Assembly: GCA_900767465.1 (NCBI GenBank)
Contig: CAAGAW010000010.1
Span: forward strand, 1-64,000
Reading direction: 5' to 3'
Source: Clostridia bacterium
GTDB taxonomy: Bacteria > Bacillota > Clostridia > Christensenellales > Pumilibacteraceae
Length of the DNA stretch: 64,000 nt
The notes under the pieces were generated by a model that saw only the letters and a program-made list of their open reading frames with translations, was not told where the DNA came from and made no database searches. This document shows, in pieces, positions 32,656 to 42,495 of this stretch. Position numbers and translations under genes: made by a program. Numbering within the stretch: the first letter of the stretch is position 1; each line of letters begins with the position of its first letter.

Positions 32656-32686
32656 AAGAAGGCTTCTGTCGTAAGAGCCTTCTTTT
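32656..32686. terminator. Bidirectional terminator
   Basis: AAGAAGGCT / AGCCTTCTT, 11-base loop, with A-run before and T-run after. It serves the CBM9-like gene and the convergent AraC gene. Confidence 0.85.
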
Positions 32687-32689
32687 CGG

Positions 32690-33511
32690 TTAAAACACGG
32701 ATACTTTGTATCTGGCTGCGTATTGCGACGGGGTAAGCCCCGTTTTTTCTTTAAAAAACACGCAAAATCTCGAATGAGTCGCAAAACCTATGCTCGCGGC
32801 GATCGATTCGTGGGAGTAAGTCGTTCCGACAAGCAGTCTTTTGGCGTAGGCAAGTCGTTTTTCCTTGAGGTAATTCGACGGCGTTACGCCGGTTTCTTTT
32901 TTGAAAACGGCGTTGAGATGAGAATACGAATAGTTGGTTTTTGCTATCAGGTCGTCGAGGTGCAGCGCAAGATTTTCGGGCTTTTCGAGCAGAGCGATAA
33001 AACTGCTTACGCCGGCAGAGTACGTCGTTTTTCTTTGTTTGTTGTCAAGAGATAATATTATTTCGTTGACAAAAGCAAGCAAAAACATATCGCAAGTTGC
33101 GGTGTATGTTCCGTCGTCGGCGGATACGAGGTAGTGATCCGAAATTGATTTAATGTACTTTTCGTCCGTCTGGGATAAGCAAATTTCGATATAGTCGAGC
33201 GAGAGCAAATAGGATAGCGAACCTGCGGCGAGAAGGTTAAAAAGCATTAAAAAATATTCGTCTTTCACACAGAAAGTTATATAGGTGGAGCGTTTCGTGT
33301 TTTCGCGCGTGCAGTGCGCGTCGTCCGGTCGGAGAACGCAAAGAGTCCCGGCTTTTATAACGCGTAACTCTCCGTTGATTTCATGCGTGTATTCGCCCGA
33401 AGTGACGTATATAAACTCCCAGTATCCGTCGTGACTGTGCAAAATCGGATAATCGCCCGTTCTGAAATAGAAATACGCCTTGCTGTCGGACGGCATTTGC
33501 AGTTTTGTCAT
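32690..33511 (-). CDS. AraC-family transcriptional regulator
   Basis: A 273-residue regulator with an N-terminal cupin-type sensor domain ('ILHSHDGYWEFIYVTSGEYTHEINGELRVIKAGTLCVLRPDDAH') and a C-terminal pair of helix-turn-helix motifs ('LDDLIAKTNYSYSHLNAVFKKETGVTPSNYLKEKRL' and 'SIAASIGFATHSRFCVFFKEKTGLTPSQYAARYK'). It is divergent from the ABC-importer operon and convergent with the CBM9-like gene, so it is the likely local activator that senses a sugar from the same glycan. Confidence 0.93.
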   Translation of the reverse strand: MTKLQMPSDSKAYFYFRTGDYPILHSHDGYWEFIYVTSGEYTHEINGELRVIKAGTLCVLRPDDAHCTRENTKRSTYITFCVKDEYFLMLFNLLAAGSLSYLLSLDYIEICLSQTDEKYIKSISDHYLVSADDGTYTATCDMFLLAFVNEIILSLDNKQRKTTYSAGVSSFIALLEKPENLALHLDDLIAKTNYSYSHLNAVFKKETGVTPSNYLKEKRLAYAKRLLVGTTYSHESIAASIGFATHSRFCVFFKEKTGLTPSQYAARYKVSVF

Positions 33512-33643
33512 GGTGCACCCCCGTACACCGATATTTTATCACCTTCTTCGGGGTTTGTCAATTGCGATTGACGAACGAAGAAAATATTTTCGCCCAGAAC
33601 GTCGAAATAAGCAAAAAAAGAAATAAAGCAAGTAAAAAAAGTA

Positions 33644-33672
33644 TTGAAACGAAACAGTCGAAAGGTTATAAT
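33644..33672 (+). promoter_or_regulatory. Promoter of the carbohydrate-import operon
   Basis: TTGAAA (33644-33649), a 17-base spacer, TATAAT (33667-33672), 65 bases before the solute-binding-protein gene. AraC-type control would be expected in the roughly 130 bases between it and the divergent regulator. Confidence 0.83.
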
Positions 33673-33737
33673 GAATAAGGTAACAGTCGGAAAGTTTGCT
33701 TTTCGCAATTTAGAATTTTACTTACGGAGCGAAAATT

Positions 33738-35429
33738 ATGAGAAAATCGTTTTTTAAAAGACTTGTAAGCGCGATACTTGCTTTTTCCGTTATAGCGTCG
33801 GTTTGCGCGTGCGGGGGAGACTCCGGCGGCGGCAAGAACAAGAAAAAGTACGACCCGAACAAAACGCAGATTCAGGTATTTGTATATCTTGCCGGATACG
33901 GCGACGACTGGCTTTACAGTCTCGAAAACGCGTTTGAGAAAAAATACGCGGATCGCAGTTTCGAGGACGGTAAACGGGGCGTTCAGGTATGGCATACCGG
34001 CGACATGAAAGATTTCAACGCTACGGAAATACAGCAGAGCAAATACGATATCTTCTTCCTCGAAAACGGACAGTACTATTCGCTTCTCGGCGATACGCTC
34101 GAGGATCTTACGTCCATAGTTACCGGCACGAACACCGACGGCAAGACGATTCTTTCCAAACTCGACGATCAGCAGGTCGATTATTTCGGCGTAATGCAGG
34201 ACGGCGAACGCCACTTTTACGCGTTACCGTCCGACGTGGGCGATTACGGACTTATCTATAACGTAGATCTGTTCGAAAGCAAGGGATACTACATAGCCGA
34301 CGATAAGTCCGGCGGTTTTGTTATCGGCGACGATAAATCCGCTCGCAAAAGCGCGGGACCCGACGGCGAATACGACACCGACGACGACGGGTTGCCCGCA
34401 ACGTACGACGAGTTTTACGAACTTTGCGACGAAATCAAAAACGGAAACGATATTCCGCTTTGCTGGCCCGGAAAATATAAGGAGCAACATCTCGGCGGAT
34501 TGATGAATAACCTTATCTCAAATTACGAGGGCGTCGAGCAGATGCGTATCAACTACGATTTTGCCGGAACGGCAAACGACCTCGTCGTGCTGGACGGCGA
34601 AGGGAAGATTACGTATAACGCAGACGGGTCTGTGAAAACCGAGTCTAAAAAAATTACTACGACTAACGGATACGACGTTGCGCGTCAGGTCGGCAAACTT
34701 TACGGAATGGAGTTTATAGACGAAATAATGAAAGCCGACAACGGATACTACTATAAGGATTCGTTTACCGATTCGTACTCGCATACCGACAATCAGGAAA
34801 TGTTCCTTATGAACGGTACGGAATTCAGCAACGAGAGCAAAACCATAGCAATGCTTGTGGACGGCGTGTGGTGGCAGGAAGAGTCGAAAGACGTGTTCGA
34901 ATCGATGGCGTCCAACGACGAAAAATACTCGGCGAAGAACCGTAAATTCGGCTGGATGCCGCTTCCCAAGGCAAACGAAGAAAAGATCGGGAGCGAAAAC
35001 GTTTATACCGATTTCGTCGACGCGCTGATGTGTCTTAAAAAGGGAGCGGGGACGAGAAAAGAAGCCGCGCTCGAGTTTATAAAATTTGCGTGCACGGACG
35101 AAATGCTCGTCGATTACACCAAAATTACCGGAGCGGTAAGAGCATACAAATACGATATTCCCGATTCGGCGTTGAGCGATCTTACGCCCTTTGCGAAAAG
35201 CATGGTGAATTACGCGAAAAAAGCGAAGAAGGTATACAAATTCTCGTCGAGTCAGTTCTACAACGACAACATAGGCGCGTTTGACGACGACGCTCTGTAC
35301 TCGGTATACGACGATAACGGAAATATCCGCAAAAACGTCGTGTCAGGAATAAGAGAGGGCAAACTTACGGGCGAACGCTTCTTCGAGAAAAATTTCGCGT
35401 ACTTCAAAAACCACAGTTTCTGGAAATAA
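33738..35429 (+). CDS. ABC-transporter solute-binding lipoprotein (family 1)
   Basis: A 563-residue exported lipoprotein: a basic start, a hydrophobic stretch and lipobox 'SVCAC' with the lipid-bearing Cys near residue 27. The mature part is a large type-1 solute-binding protein that captures oligosaccharides outside the membrane, with 'VDGVWWQEESKDVFESMASNDEKYSAKNRKFGWMPLPK' typical of the second lobe. It includes an Asp-rich loop ('GPDGEYDTDDDGLPATYDEF') resembling a calcium-binding turn. It is the first gene of a run on one strand that continues to 52528. Confidence 0.92.
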   Translation: MRKSFFKRLVSAILAFSVIASVCACGGDSGGGKNKKKYDPNKTQIQVFVYLAGYGDDWLYSLENAFEKKYADRSFEDGKRGVQVWHTGDMKDFNATEIQQSKYDIFFLENGQYYSLLGDTLEDLTSIVTGTNTDGKTILSKLDDQQVDYFGVMQDGERHFYALPSDVGDYGLIYNVDLFESKGYYIADDKSGGFVIGDDKSARKSAGPDGEYDTDDDGLPATYDEFYELCDEIKNGNDIPLCWPGKYKEQHLGGLMNNLISNYEGVEQMRINYDFAGTANDLVVLDGEGKITYNADGSVKTESKKITTTNGYDVARQVGKLYGMEFIDEIMKADNGYYYKDSFTDSYSHTDNQEMFLMNGTEFSNESKTIAMLVDGVWWQEESKDVFESMASNDEKYSAKNRKFGWMPLPKANEEKIGSENVYTDFVDALMCLKKGAGTRKEAALEFIKFACTDEMLVDYTKITGAVRAYKYDIPDSALSDLTPFAKSMVNYAKKAKKVYKFSSSQFYNDNIGAFDDDALYSVYDDNGNIRKNVVSGIREGKLTGERFFEKNFAYFKNHSFWK

Positions 35430-35497
35430 TCGGTTTACTCCGATGTCGTTCCGGACGCAACGGGGTTTTCCGACGATCTGACGAAAGGAAAATGGAA

Positions 35498-36421
35498 ATG
35501 CATAAATTTAAACTAAAATCGTTCAGAAGCGCGCGGAGCATGTGGTTTTACATAGGCTTTATGGCGTTGCCGATATTACAGTTCGTTATATTTTATATAG
35601 GCGTAAACGTAAATTCGGTTCTTCTCGCATTCAAAGACATTACGTTTACCAACGGCGCGTATTCGTTCGGCTGGACGTTTTCTAACTTTACGAAATGGTT
35701 TGCGGACGTAAACGAGTTTGCGTTGCTGAAGCAAACGTTACTCGTCTCGGTCAAATCGTATTTTATAAACCTGTGTTTCGGCGTGCCGCTCGGATTGTTT
35801 TTCGCGTATTACATATTCAAAAAATTACCCGGCGCGATGTTTTTCAGATTTATGCTGTTTTTGCCTTCGATAATATCCAGCATAGTCCTCGTAACCGTGT
35901 ATATGTGTTTTACCGATTACGTAGTTCCCGAACTTCTCGATAAGATCTTCAGAGTAACGATGGAGACGTCGCTTCTTTCCGGAAAAACGCGGTACGCAAC
36001 CGTTATGTTCTACAATCTGTTCGTAAGTTTCGGGACTACCGTCCTTCTGTATTCAAACAAGATGTCGAGCATATCTCCCGAAGTCATCGAAGCCGCTCAA
36101 CTCGACGGAGCGAATTCGGTTCAGGAATTTTTCCGTATCGTTTTGCCGCAAACGTATCCCACGCTGTCGGTGTTTCTCATCTCGGGAGTAGCGGGGATAT
36201 TCATCAACGAAATAAATAACTTCGCTTTTTTCAAGTATAGTTGGAAATCGGATACGGCGACGCTCGGGTTTTTGATGTATTTCAGAACGCAGAAAGCGAA
36301 AGCGGATATAGTTCAGTATCCTCCGCTTGCCGCGCTGGGAATTATGATGTCGGCGATTGCCATTCCGCTTACGTTCGCGGTAAAGAAACTTCTGGCAAAA
36401 GTCGGACCGAGCGAAGATTGA
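35498..36421 (+). CDS. ABC-transporter permease (LplB/UgpA type)
   Basis: A 307-residue inner-membrane permease with six spans and the EAA loop 'EAAQLDGANSVQEFFRIVLPQTYPTL' that docks on the ATPase. I prefer ATG 35498 because AAAGGA lies eight bases before it; ATG 35492 would be only two bases away. It works with the binding lipoprotein before it and the second permease after it. No ATPase subunit is in the window, so a shared MsmK-type ATPase encoded elsewhere is likely, as in many Firmicute sugar importers. Confidence 0.92.
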   Translation: MHKFKLKSFRSARSMWFYIGFMALPILQFVIFYIGVNVNSVLLAFKDITFTNGAYSFGWTFSNFTKWFADVNEFALLKQTLLVSVKSYFINLCFGVPLGLFFAYYIFKKLPGAMFFRFMLFLPSIISSIVLVTVYMCFTDYVVPELLDKIFRVTMETSLLSGKTRYATVMFYNLFVSFGTTVLLYSNKMSSISPEVIEAAQLDGANSVQEFFRIVLPQTYPTLSVFLISGVAGIFINEINNFAFFKYSWKSDTATLGFLMYFRTQKAKADIVQYPPLAALGIMMSAIAIPLTFAVKKLLAKVGPSED

Positions 36422-36437
36422 CGGAGGGTAGCGAATT

Positions 36438-37325
36438 ATGTTAAGCAAAAAGATAAAAGGCGAAGATCGCAAAAGCAGGTTGTCGCCGCTTACCGTCGTT
36501 ATGCTCGTGTTGCTCGTCGCTTATTGCGTGCTGCTTCTCGGACTGATTTTCTGGATGACTATAACCGCGCTTAAAAAGCCGCTCGGTTTCAATACGAACA
36601 GAGTAGGATTGCCCGATCCGTGGTACTTCAAAAACTTCGGATACGTTCTCAAAAACGCGCAGATCGAAAAAGAGCAGGGCGTGGTGCCGTTTGCCGAAAT
36701 AATCCTTAATTCGGTCGTATACGCCGTAGGTTGCTCGGTAGTCAATACTTTTGTTACGATGCTTGTCGCGTATCTTTGCGCGCATTACAAAAATAAATTT
36801 TCGTCGTTTGTGTATTCGCTCGTTCTTGTGGTTATGGTGATTCCGGTCGTAGGCAACCAGACCTCCGAACTTCAGACGGCGATCAACCTCGGCATTTACG
36901 ATTCGATGCTCGGAATGCTGATCATGAGGGCTACGTTTCTGGGTCTTTATTTTCTCGTGTTTCACGAAATGTTCAGATCCGTTCCGTCCGCGCTCAGCGA
37001 AGCCGCAGAGATAGACGGCGCGGGAGATTTCCAGATAATGGTCCGGATTTATTTCCCGTTGGCGCGCAATACCGCGCTTACCGTATTGCTTATTTACTTT
37101 ATACAGTACTGGAACAATTTTCAGACGCCGATGCTGTTCGTGCCCAATCATCCGACACTTGCCGAGTACCTTTTCCGCATAGTTCAGTTGTCGAAAGGCG
37201 AGTTCAGCCGCGTTCCGGTTCAGATGTCGGCTGCGCTTATGCTGCTTGCTCCGGTAGCGGTGATATTCCTTTGTTCGCATAAATGGTTGCTCGGCAACCT
37301 GTCGATAGGCGGCGTAAAAGGATAA
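36438..37325 (+). CDS. ABC-transporter permease (LplC/MalG type)
   Basis: A 295-residue permease with six spans and the EAA loop 'EAAEIDGAGDFQIMVRIYFPLARNTALTVLL'. GGAGG lies upstream, with a 16-base gap to the first permease. The two form the membrane channel of the importer. There is no terminator before the following exported-protein gene. Confidence 0.92.
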   Translation: MLSKKIKGEDRKSRLSPLTVVMLVLLVAYCVLLLGLIFWMTITALKKPLGFNTNRVGLPDPWYFKNFGYVLKNAQIEKEQGVVPFAEIILNSVVYAVGCSVVNTFVTMLVAYLCAHYKNKFSSFVYSLVLVVMVIPVVGNQTSELQTAINLGIYDSMLGMLIMRATFLGLYFLVFHEMFRSVPSALSEAAEIDGAGDFQIMVRIYFPLARNTALTVLLIYFIQYWNNFQTPMLFVPNHPTLAEYLFRIVQLSKGEFSRVPVQMSAALMLLAPVAVIFLCSHKWLLGNLSIGGVKG

Positions 37326-37385
37326 AGACTAATATCGGCGTAATAGCCGTCGGACAAACGATTTCTTCGCGAAAAAGGAGAGAAA

Positions 37386-40300
37386 ATGAGAAGAAAAAAC
37401 AAAATAGTTGTGATTTTATCCGCAATAGCGGTTGCGATCGGCATTGTTGCCGGAGCAGGCGCTTTGTCCGCCCGCGCAAATGCCGAAACGTGGAGCGTCG
37501 CGGATTTTGCCGCCGGATATGTTTACGGCGAAACCGTCGATATTCCGGACAGAACGGTTTCGATCGGAGAAAACTCGACGATCGCGCTATCCACGATAAC
37601 TTATCCGAGCGGAAAGGTTACGCGCGAAAAACGCGTGCGGCTCGGCGAAGCGGGCAACTGGACGGTAAGATATTACGCCGAACTTGACGGTAAACATTAC
37701 GCGAAAAACGAAACGTTTTTCGTCGAAGGGCGCGGTTATAACGTAAAGAGTAAAAACAGTTCCGTCGAATGGTCGGATTATACCGATCTCGGAATCACCT
37801 CGACGGGCCTTCTGGTAAGACTTGCCAATAAAGACTCGCTTACCTTTACTGGACTTATCGACGTCGGCGACCTTTCGGCTTCGGCTCCGTTCGTCAGCGG
37901 GTTCATTACTCCCGATCAACGCGGCGTCCACGATTTCAACAAACTTACTTTTACGCTCACCGACGCGACAGACGATTCCGTTTACGTAAAGTTCGATATA
38001 AACCGCAGTCAATTCGGCACGTCGGGATATAACTACGGCTGGGTGTCCGCGGGCGGTAACGGTCAGGATATGGTCGGAATCGAGGGCAGCAAACTGCACG
38101 TAAACGATAACGTAGGTACGGATATATCGCTTACTTTCAACGGTCTCAGAAATATCAGCGGTTGGGGAGGAGCGACGGAGCCGGTGGCGGTAAACGCTAC
38201 GCCGTTTACGCTTGCCTTCGACTCTGCCGCGAAACAAGTATACGCACAGCAAAAACTCGTATCCGATCTCGATTCGTCCAAATTCTATTCGGACTTGTGG
38301 AGCGGATTCGGAAGCGGTAAAGTCCGGCTGTCGGTAAGCGCGAGCGGGTATTCGAGCGCAACCGCAAACTTTTGTATTTTGTCGGTTGCCGGCACGAGCG
38401 CGGCGGATCTTAAAAACAATTATTTTGCCGACTCCGAAAAGCCGGAAATAACGATCGAAACCGATTACGAAACCATGCCCGACGCCGAAGCGGGAACTCC
38501 GTATCCGATTCCGAAAGCCTCCGCTTACGATTATTATTCGGGAGCGACGGAAGTCGTGACGAATGTTTTTTACGATTATTATTCCGAAAATCCGGCATCG
38601 ATCGGCGTGCGCGACGGGAAATTTATCCCTGAAAAACCGGGAGTTTACGCAATAGAGTACGCCGCGATCGACGGATACAAAAACCGGGCAAATAAGGTTT
38701 TGTTTGTTCGGGCGAGAGCCGGAATACCCGATCTTACCATAAATCTGCCCGACGAAATAACTTCGGCGCAACTCGGTAAATTCGTTCCCGCCCATCTTCC
38801 CGAAGTAAGCGGCGGCAGCGGCAGGATCGACATCGAGACCGCGGTGATTTTCGACAGCAAACGCACGGTCGTAAACGGCGGTTTTACGCCCGAGAACAGC
38901 GGCGAATATACCGTCGAGTTCGTCGCTACCGACTATATCGGAAAAAGAGCGACCGCTTCGTATAAGGTTATCGCAACGCCGGGCGATAAACCGCTGCTCG
39001 ATACCGACCCCGTACTTATGCGCGTGTATCTGTCCGGCAGCGAGTACGTTCTTCCGGTCGCGTACGCTTCGGATTACTCCGGCGGAAGCAAAGTCGGAGT
39101 TCTTTGCGACGTTAAGGTTAAAGATTCGGCAGGCGAAAAAACTTATAAGGCGGGCGACAGATTCACTCCTTCGGTTGCCGCAAACGGCGACGAAATCGAA
39201 ATTTCGTACGTTGCGAAGGGCGTTGAACTTTATAGGGTTGCCGTTCCGACCATAATCGCGCGAGACGGCAAAAAAGTGTTTATGTCCAATTATCTTTACG
39301 GCAAAACCGTAAACGTCGACGTCAGAGACGCGGAGGGCGAGACTCCGTATAAAAACGGGTTGTCAGTCGCTCCCTGCGCCGGCACGGACGTAGCCGGCTG
39401 GACGTTTGCAAATCCCGTTCTCGTCGAGGGCGCGACGGTAGACGTAAGGACGATTTCCGGAAAGACGAATTTCGACGGCTTCGTATTTTCGCTCGTCGAT
39501 CCCGAAGATCCGACCGTTGCCGTGTCGCTGAAAGTTGCGATAAACAGTCGCAGACTCGGAATCGAACACGCCGGCAACGAATACGAACTCGACGTTTCGA
39601 TCAAGTCGGATTCCAACGTTCGCTTTGCGTACGCCGGCGGAAAATTCTCCGTTACGGCAAACGAAAAAACGCTTTCCGTTCCGGTTGTATATACGGATGA
39701 CGGCGAGAAATTCGACGGGTTCCCGACGCATAAAGCGTTTATGGGACTTTCGACGACCGGGAACGCGGACGGCGCGAAGTATATGGTTATGAACGTTTGC
39801 GACAACGCGCTTTCGTTCCGCAACGCGGATAATTCCGCTCCTTCGTTCTCGATAGTCGGCGATTACGGCGGCAAATGGGCTAAGGGTACTACGTACGTTA
39901 TCCGCAAAGGAGAGAGCGGCGACGTGTTTGCGCCGTCAACGAAAGTTGCGTTTACGGCGTATAATCCGGACGGAAGCGTCGCTTCGGACGTTAACGGCAA
40001 ACAACTCGAAAACATAGTTCCCGACGCAGACTATTCGATCGTTCTCGCTTCTTACGGGCAATATAAGATCGAGTATAAAATCGAAGAGGTAAACTGGGTC
40101 GGAAAATCCAAGACGTTCACGGTAATCGTAAACGCAATTGACGGCGAAGACCCCGTAATAAAATGGACGAGCAAAGGCACGGAAGAGGCAAAAGTCGGCG
40201 ACGTGATCGTTATGCCGGATTACAGCGTAAAAGATAACTTAACCGAGAGTAAAGATATTGCGGTGTCGGTATACGTCATCAACGCGGAAGGCAGAACCAT

Positions 40301-40424
40301 AGAGCTTGAAGGCGGATCCAATTCGATAAAATGCGAACATGCCGGAATTTATACGTTTATGGTTTACGCTGTGGACAAAGACGGGAACGCTGCCGTTGCA
40401 AAATGGCGGGTTAACGTTAAGTAA
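37386..40424 (+). CDS. Large exported protein with Ig-like repeats, unknown
   Basis: A 1012-residue protein with a signal peptide (about residues 1-34) likely cut after 'ARANA' by signal peptidase I. There is no lipobox and no sortase motif, so it is probably released or held non-covalently. The body is beta-rich, and the C-terminal half has several 80-90-residue Ig/HYR-like units, each ending in a pattern like 'GEYTVEFVATDYIGKRATASYKV' or 'AGIYTFMVYAVDKDGNAAVAKWRV'. Two jelly-roll-like stretches (about 120-320 and 640-790) share the 'DVGD...FKLTFTLTD..D..V.VK..INRS..G' pattern, suggesting duplicated glycan-binding modules. Its exact role is unknown; its place suggests glycan capture. GGAG precedes the ATG. 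Confidence 0.7.
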   Translation: MRRKNKIVVILSAIAVAIGIVAGAGALSARANAETWSVADFAAGYVYGETVDIPDRTVSIGENSTIALSTITYPSGKVTREKRVRLGEAGNWTVRYYAELDGKHYAKNETFFVEGRGYNVKSKNSSVEWSDYTDLGITSTGLLVRLANKDSLTFTGLIDVGDLSASAPFVSGFITPDQRGVHDFNKLTFTLTDATDDSVYVKFDINRSQFGTSGYNYGWVSAGGNGQDMVGIEGSKLHVNDNVGTDISLTFNGLRNISGWGGATEPVAVNATPFTLAFDSAAKQVYAQQKLVSDLDSSKFYSDLWSGFGSGKVRLSVSASGYSSATANFCILSVAGTSAADLKNNYFADSEKPEITIETDYETMPDAEAGTPYPIPKASAYDYYSGATEVVTNVFYDYYSENPASIGVRDGKFIPEKPGVYAIEYAAIDGYKNRANKVLFVRARAGIPDLTINLPDEITSAQLGKFVPAHLPEVSGGSGRIDIETAVIFDSKRTVVNGGFTPENSGEYTVEFVATDYIGKRATASYKVIATPGDKPLLDTDPVLMRVYLSGSEYVLPVAYASDYSGGSKVGVLCDVKVKDSAGEKTYKAGDRFTPSVAANGDEIEISYVAKGVELYRVAVPTIIARDGKKVFMSNYLYGKTVNVDVRDAEGETPYKNGLSVAPCAGTDVAGWTFANPVLVEGATVDVRTISGKTNFDGFVFSLVDPEDPTVAVSLKVAINSRRLGIEHAGNEYELDVSIKSDSNVRFAYAGGKFSVTANEKTLSVPVVYTDDGEKFDGFPTHKAFMGLSTTGNADGAKYMVMNVCDNALSFRNADNSAPSFSIVGDYGGKWAKGTTYVIRKGESGDVFAPSTKVAFTAYNPDGSVASDVNGKQLENIVPDADYSIVLASYGQYKIEYKIEEVNWVGKSKTFTVIVNAIDGEDPVIKWTSKGTEEAKVGDVIVMPDYSVKDNLTESKDIAVSVYVINAEGRTIELEGGSNSIKCEHAGIYTFMVYAVDKDGNAAVAKWRVNVK

Positions 40425-40438
40425 CGGAGGGCAAGCAG

Positions 40439-42478
40439 ATGAAAAAGAATAAAATCATAACGGCGATGCTCGCGGGCGTGCTTGCGTTTTCCTCGCTTTG
40501 CGGCTGTGGCGGAAGCAACGCCGATAAAATTCCGGATCCGGTATCGCCCGCTTCGGATATGGAAGCGCATTATGTCGAGGGAATGCTCCACGACGTTAAC
40601 GTAAACTACGACGAGCCCGTCGGCGACCTGGTAAAAAACGGCGTTACGGAGTACAAAATAGTCGCGCCGGCAAAATTCGGAACAGCCGCAAAGTTTGTTT
40701 CCAAACATCTTAACGCCGCGACTTCGGCAACTTTCGGGATCGTAACTTCCGACGCCGTCGATCTTAGCGCGGGAAAATATATAGTAATAGGCGATTACGA
40801 CGAGATTAAAGAGGCAACGACGGTTCCGTCGCACGACGAACTCGGCAATCAGGGTTACTATATCAAAACCGTAGGCGACGATATGCTTGCGTACTGCACG
40901 AGCGAAAACGGCGCGCAACTTACCGCGCTTGCCGTGCTTCGCGCAATCGTCGGGTACGACATGTTAGCCGACGATCTCGTGATATACGAAAGAGACGGTT
41001 CCGTCATGCCGGCAACGGAAATTAAAGAAAAGCCCGATTACGAATTCCGTTTTAACGGAAATACCATTTCGGACGAGCAGAAGTACGGCATGGGCTATCT
41101 TTCCGACGGCGGAATGATCTCTACGCCGATAGGAAACGTTCATAACCTGTTCGACTTCCTCGATCCGGACGCAAACGGCGAAATCCACAGAAAATGGTTT
41201 TCTTCCGATCCGTGGATGGCTCAGCCGTGCTTTACCGCGCACGGGGATCACGACGAGTACATCGCGCTTGTCGATCATATGGCGGATTATATAATCGAAA
41301 ATATTCTTAAAAAACATCCGGACGCCGCAAATATGCGTATTTCGCAAAACGACGTCGTGGGTACGCAGACGATAGCGCGTTGCGAATGCGCCGCGTGCAA
41401 CGCAAGTTTCGATTACTACGGAACTATGGCGGGGGCAATGCTTTCGTTTGCCAACGACATCGCCGGAAAAGTTTACGATTATATCGACGACAACGAACCC
41501 GGCAGAGAATTCAATATCGTTATTCTCGCATACGGCGCGACCGTAAAAGCACCGGCGAAACGCAAGGCAAACGGAGAATACGAACTCGACTCCGAAGGCA
41601 GAGGAATTCCTCTCGTTCGTCGCGATTTTGACGAAGACGGTCGGGGCGAAGACGTTCTCGACGAAAACGGCAACGGGAAAACGCTTATTTGCGGACGTGG
41701 AGTTGCTTACGAGTACGCAACGTCGCTTGCCAACTGGATTCACTCGTATTACGAACCCGAAAACAGAATGTACGCTTCCTACGTCGAGGCGTGGTCGGGA
41801 CTGAAAGGCGACAAAGACAGTCTTTACGTGTGGTCGTACGAAATCAGTTATATGCAGTATCTGTATCCGTATAACAATTACGAGATACTCGTCGAGAACT
41901 TCAGGTACTTCAAACAATACGGCGGAAACTTCATTTATCCCGAAGGAACGTGGGAGAATCCCAACAATCCCGGGTTTGCGAAATTCCGCGATTACGTCAA
42001 CGGCAAGGCGATGTTCGACGTAAACGTCGATTACAATTCGCTCGTCGAAAAATTCTTCAAGTACTATTTCGGCGAGGCCGGACCTCTTATGCGAAAATAC
42101 TTCGACGAGGTTCAGTTAAACCTTAAAGACAAAGAGGGTATTACCGGAGGCAGCGTTCTTTCGTACACGCTCGGAAGAGCGGACGTGTGGCCCGAAGGAC
42201 TTATAACGAGTTGGAATTCGCTTTTCGACGAGGCGTACAAAGTCATCGAAAAGCATTCGTCCGATCCGGAACTGTACGACGCGGTTTACAAACATATCCT
42301 TATCGAATCGCTCTTCCCGAGGTACGTACTCTGCACCACTTACGCGCTGTCGTTCAGCAAAACGCAACTTAAAGAGATGAGAAAAGCGTTTGCGGAGGAT
42401 TTCGAAACGCTCGGCAACACTACGCACGAAGAGCATTACACGATCGACGTGATTTTCTCGACGTGGGATCTTGATTGA
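40439..42478 (+). CDS. DUF4838 surface lipoprotein (glycoside-hydrolase-like)
   Basis: A 679-residue lipoprotein (signal and lipobox 'FSSLCGC'). It reads as a DUF4838 protein: an N-terminal alpha-glucuronidase-type alpha/beta domain ('EYKIVAPAKFGTAAKFVSKHLNAATSATFGIV...YIVIGDYDE', about 60-190), followed by a barrel domain with 'MRISQNDVVGTQTIARCECAACNASFDYYG'. That sequence has a CxCxxC cluster that may bind metal, and 'FNIVILAYGAT' follows. DUF4838 proteins lie next to glycan-degradation genes and resemble GH67/GH115-type enzymes, but the catalytic function is not established. GGAGG precedes the ATG, 14 bases after the previous stop. Confidence 0.82.
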   Translation: MKKNKIITAMLAGVLAFSSLCGCGGSNADKIPDPVSPASDMEAHYVEGMLHDVNVNYDEPVGDLVKNGVTEYKIVAPAKFGTAAKFVSKHLNAATSATFGIVTSDAVDLSAGKYIVIGDYDEIKEATTVPSHDELGNQGYYIKTVGDDMLAYCTSENGAQLTALAVLRAIVGYDMLADDLVIYERDGSVMPATEIKEKPDYEFRFNGNTISDEQKYGMGYLSDGGMISTPIGNVHNLFDFLDPDANGEIHRKWFSSDPWMAQPCFTAHGDHDEYIALVDHMADYIIENILKKHPDAANMRISQNDVVGTQTIARCECAACNASFDYYGTMAGAMLSFANDIAGKVYDYIDDNEPGREFNIVILAYGATVKAPAKRKANGEYELDSEGRGIPLVRRDFDEDGRGEDVLDENGNGKTLICGRGVAYEYATSLANWIHSYYEPENRMYASYVEAWSGLKGDKDSLYVWSYEISYMQYLYPYNNYEILVENFRYFKQYGGNFIYPEGTWENPNNPGFAKFRDYVNGKAMFDVNVDYNSLVEKFFKYYFGEAGPLMRKYFDEVQLNLKDKEGITGGSVLSYTLGRADVWPEGLITSWNSLFDEAYKVIEKHSSDPELYDAVYKHILIESLFPRYVLCTTYALSFSKTQLKEMRKAFAEDFETLGNTTHEEHYTIDVIFSTWDLD

Positions 42479-42495
42479 CGGTGGGGGATAAAGAT

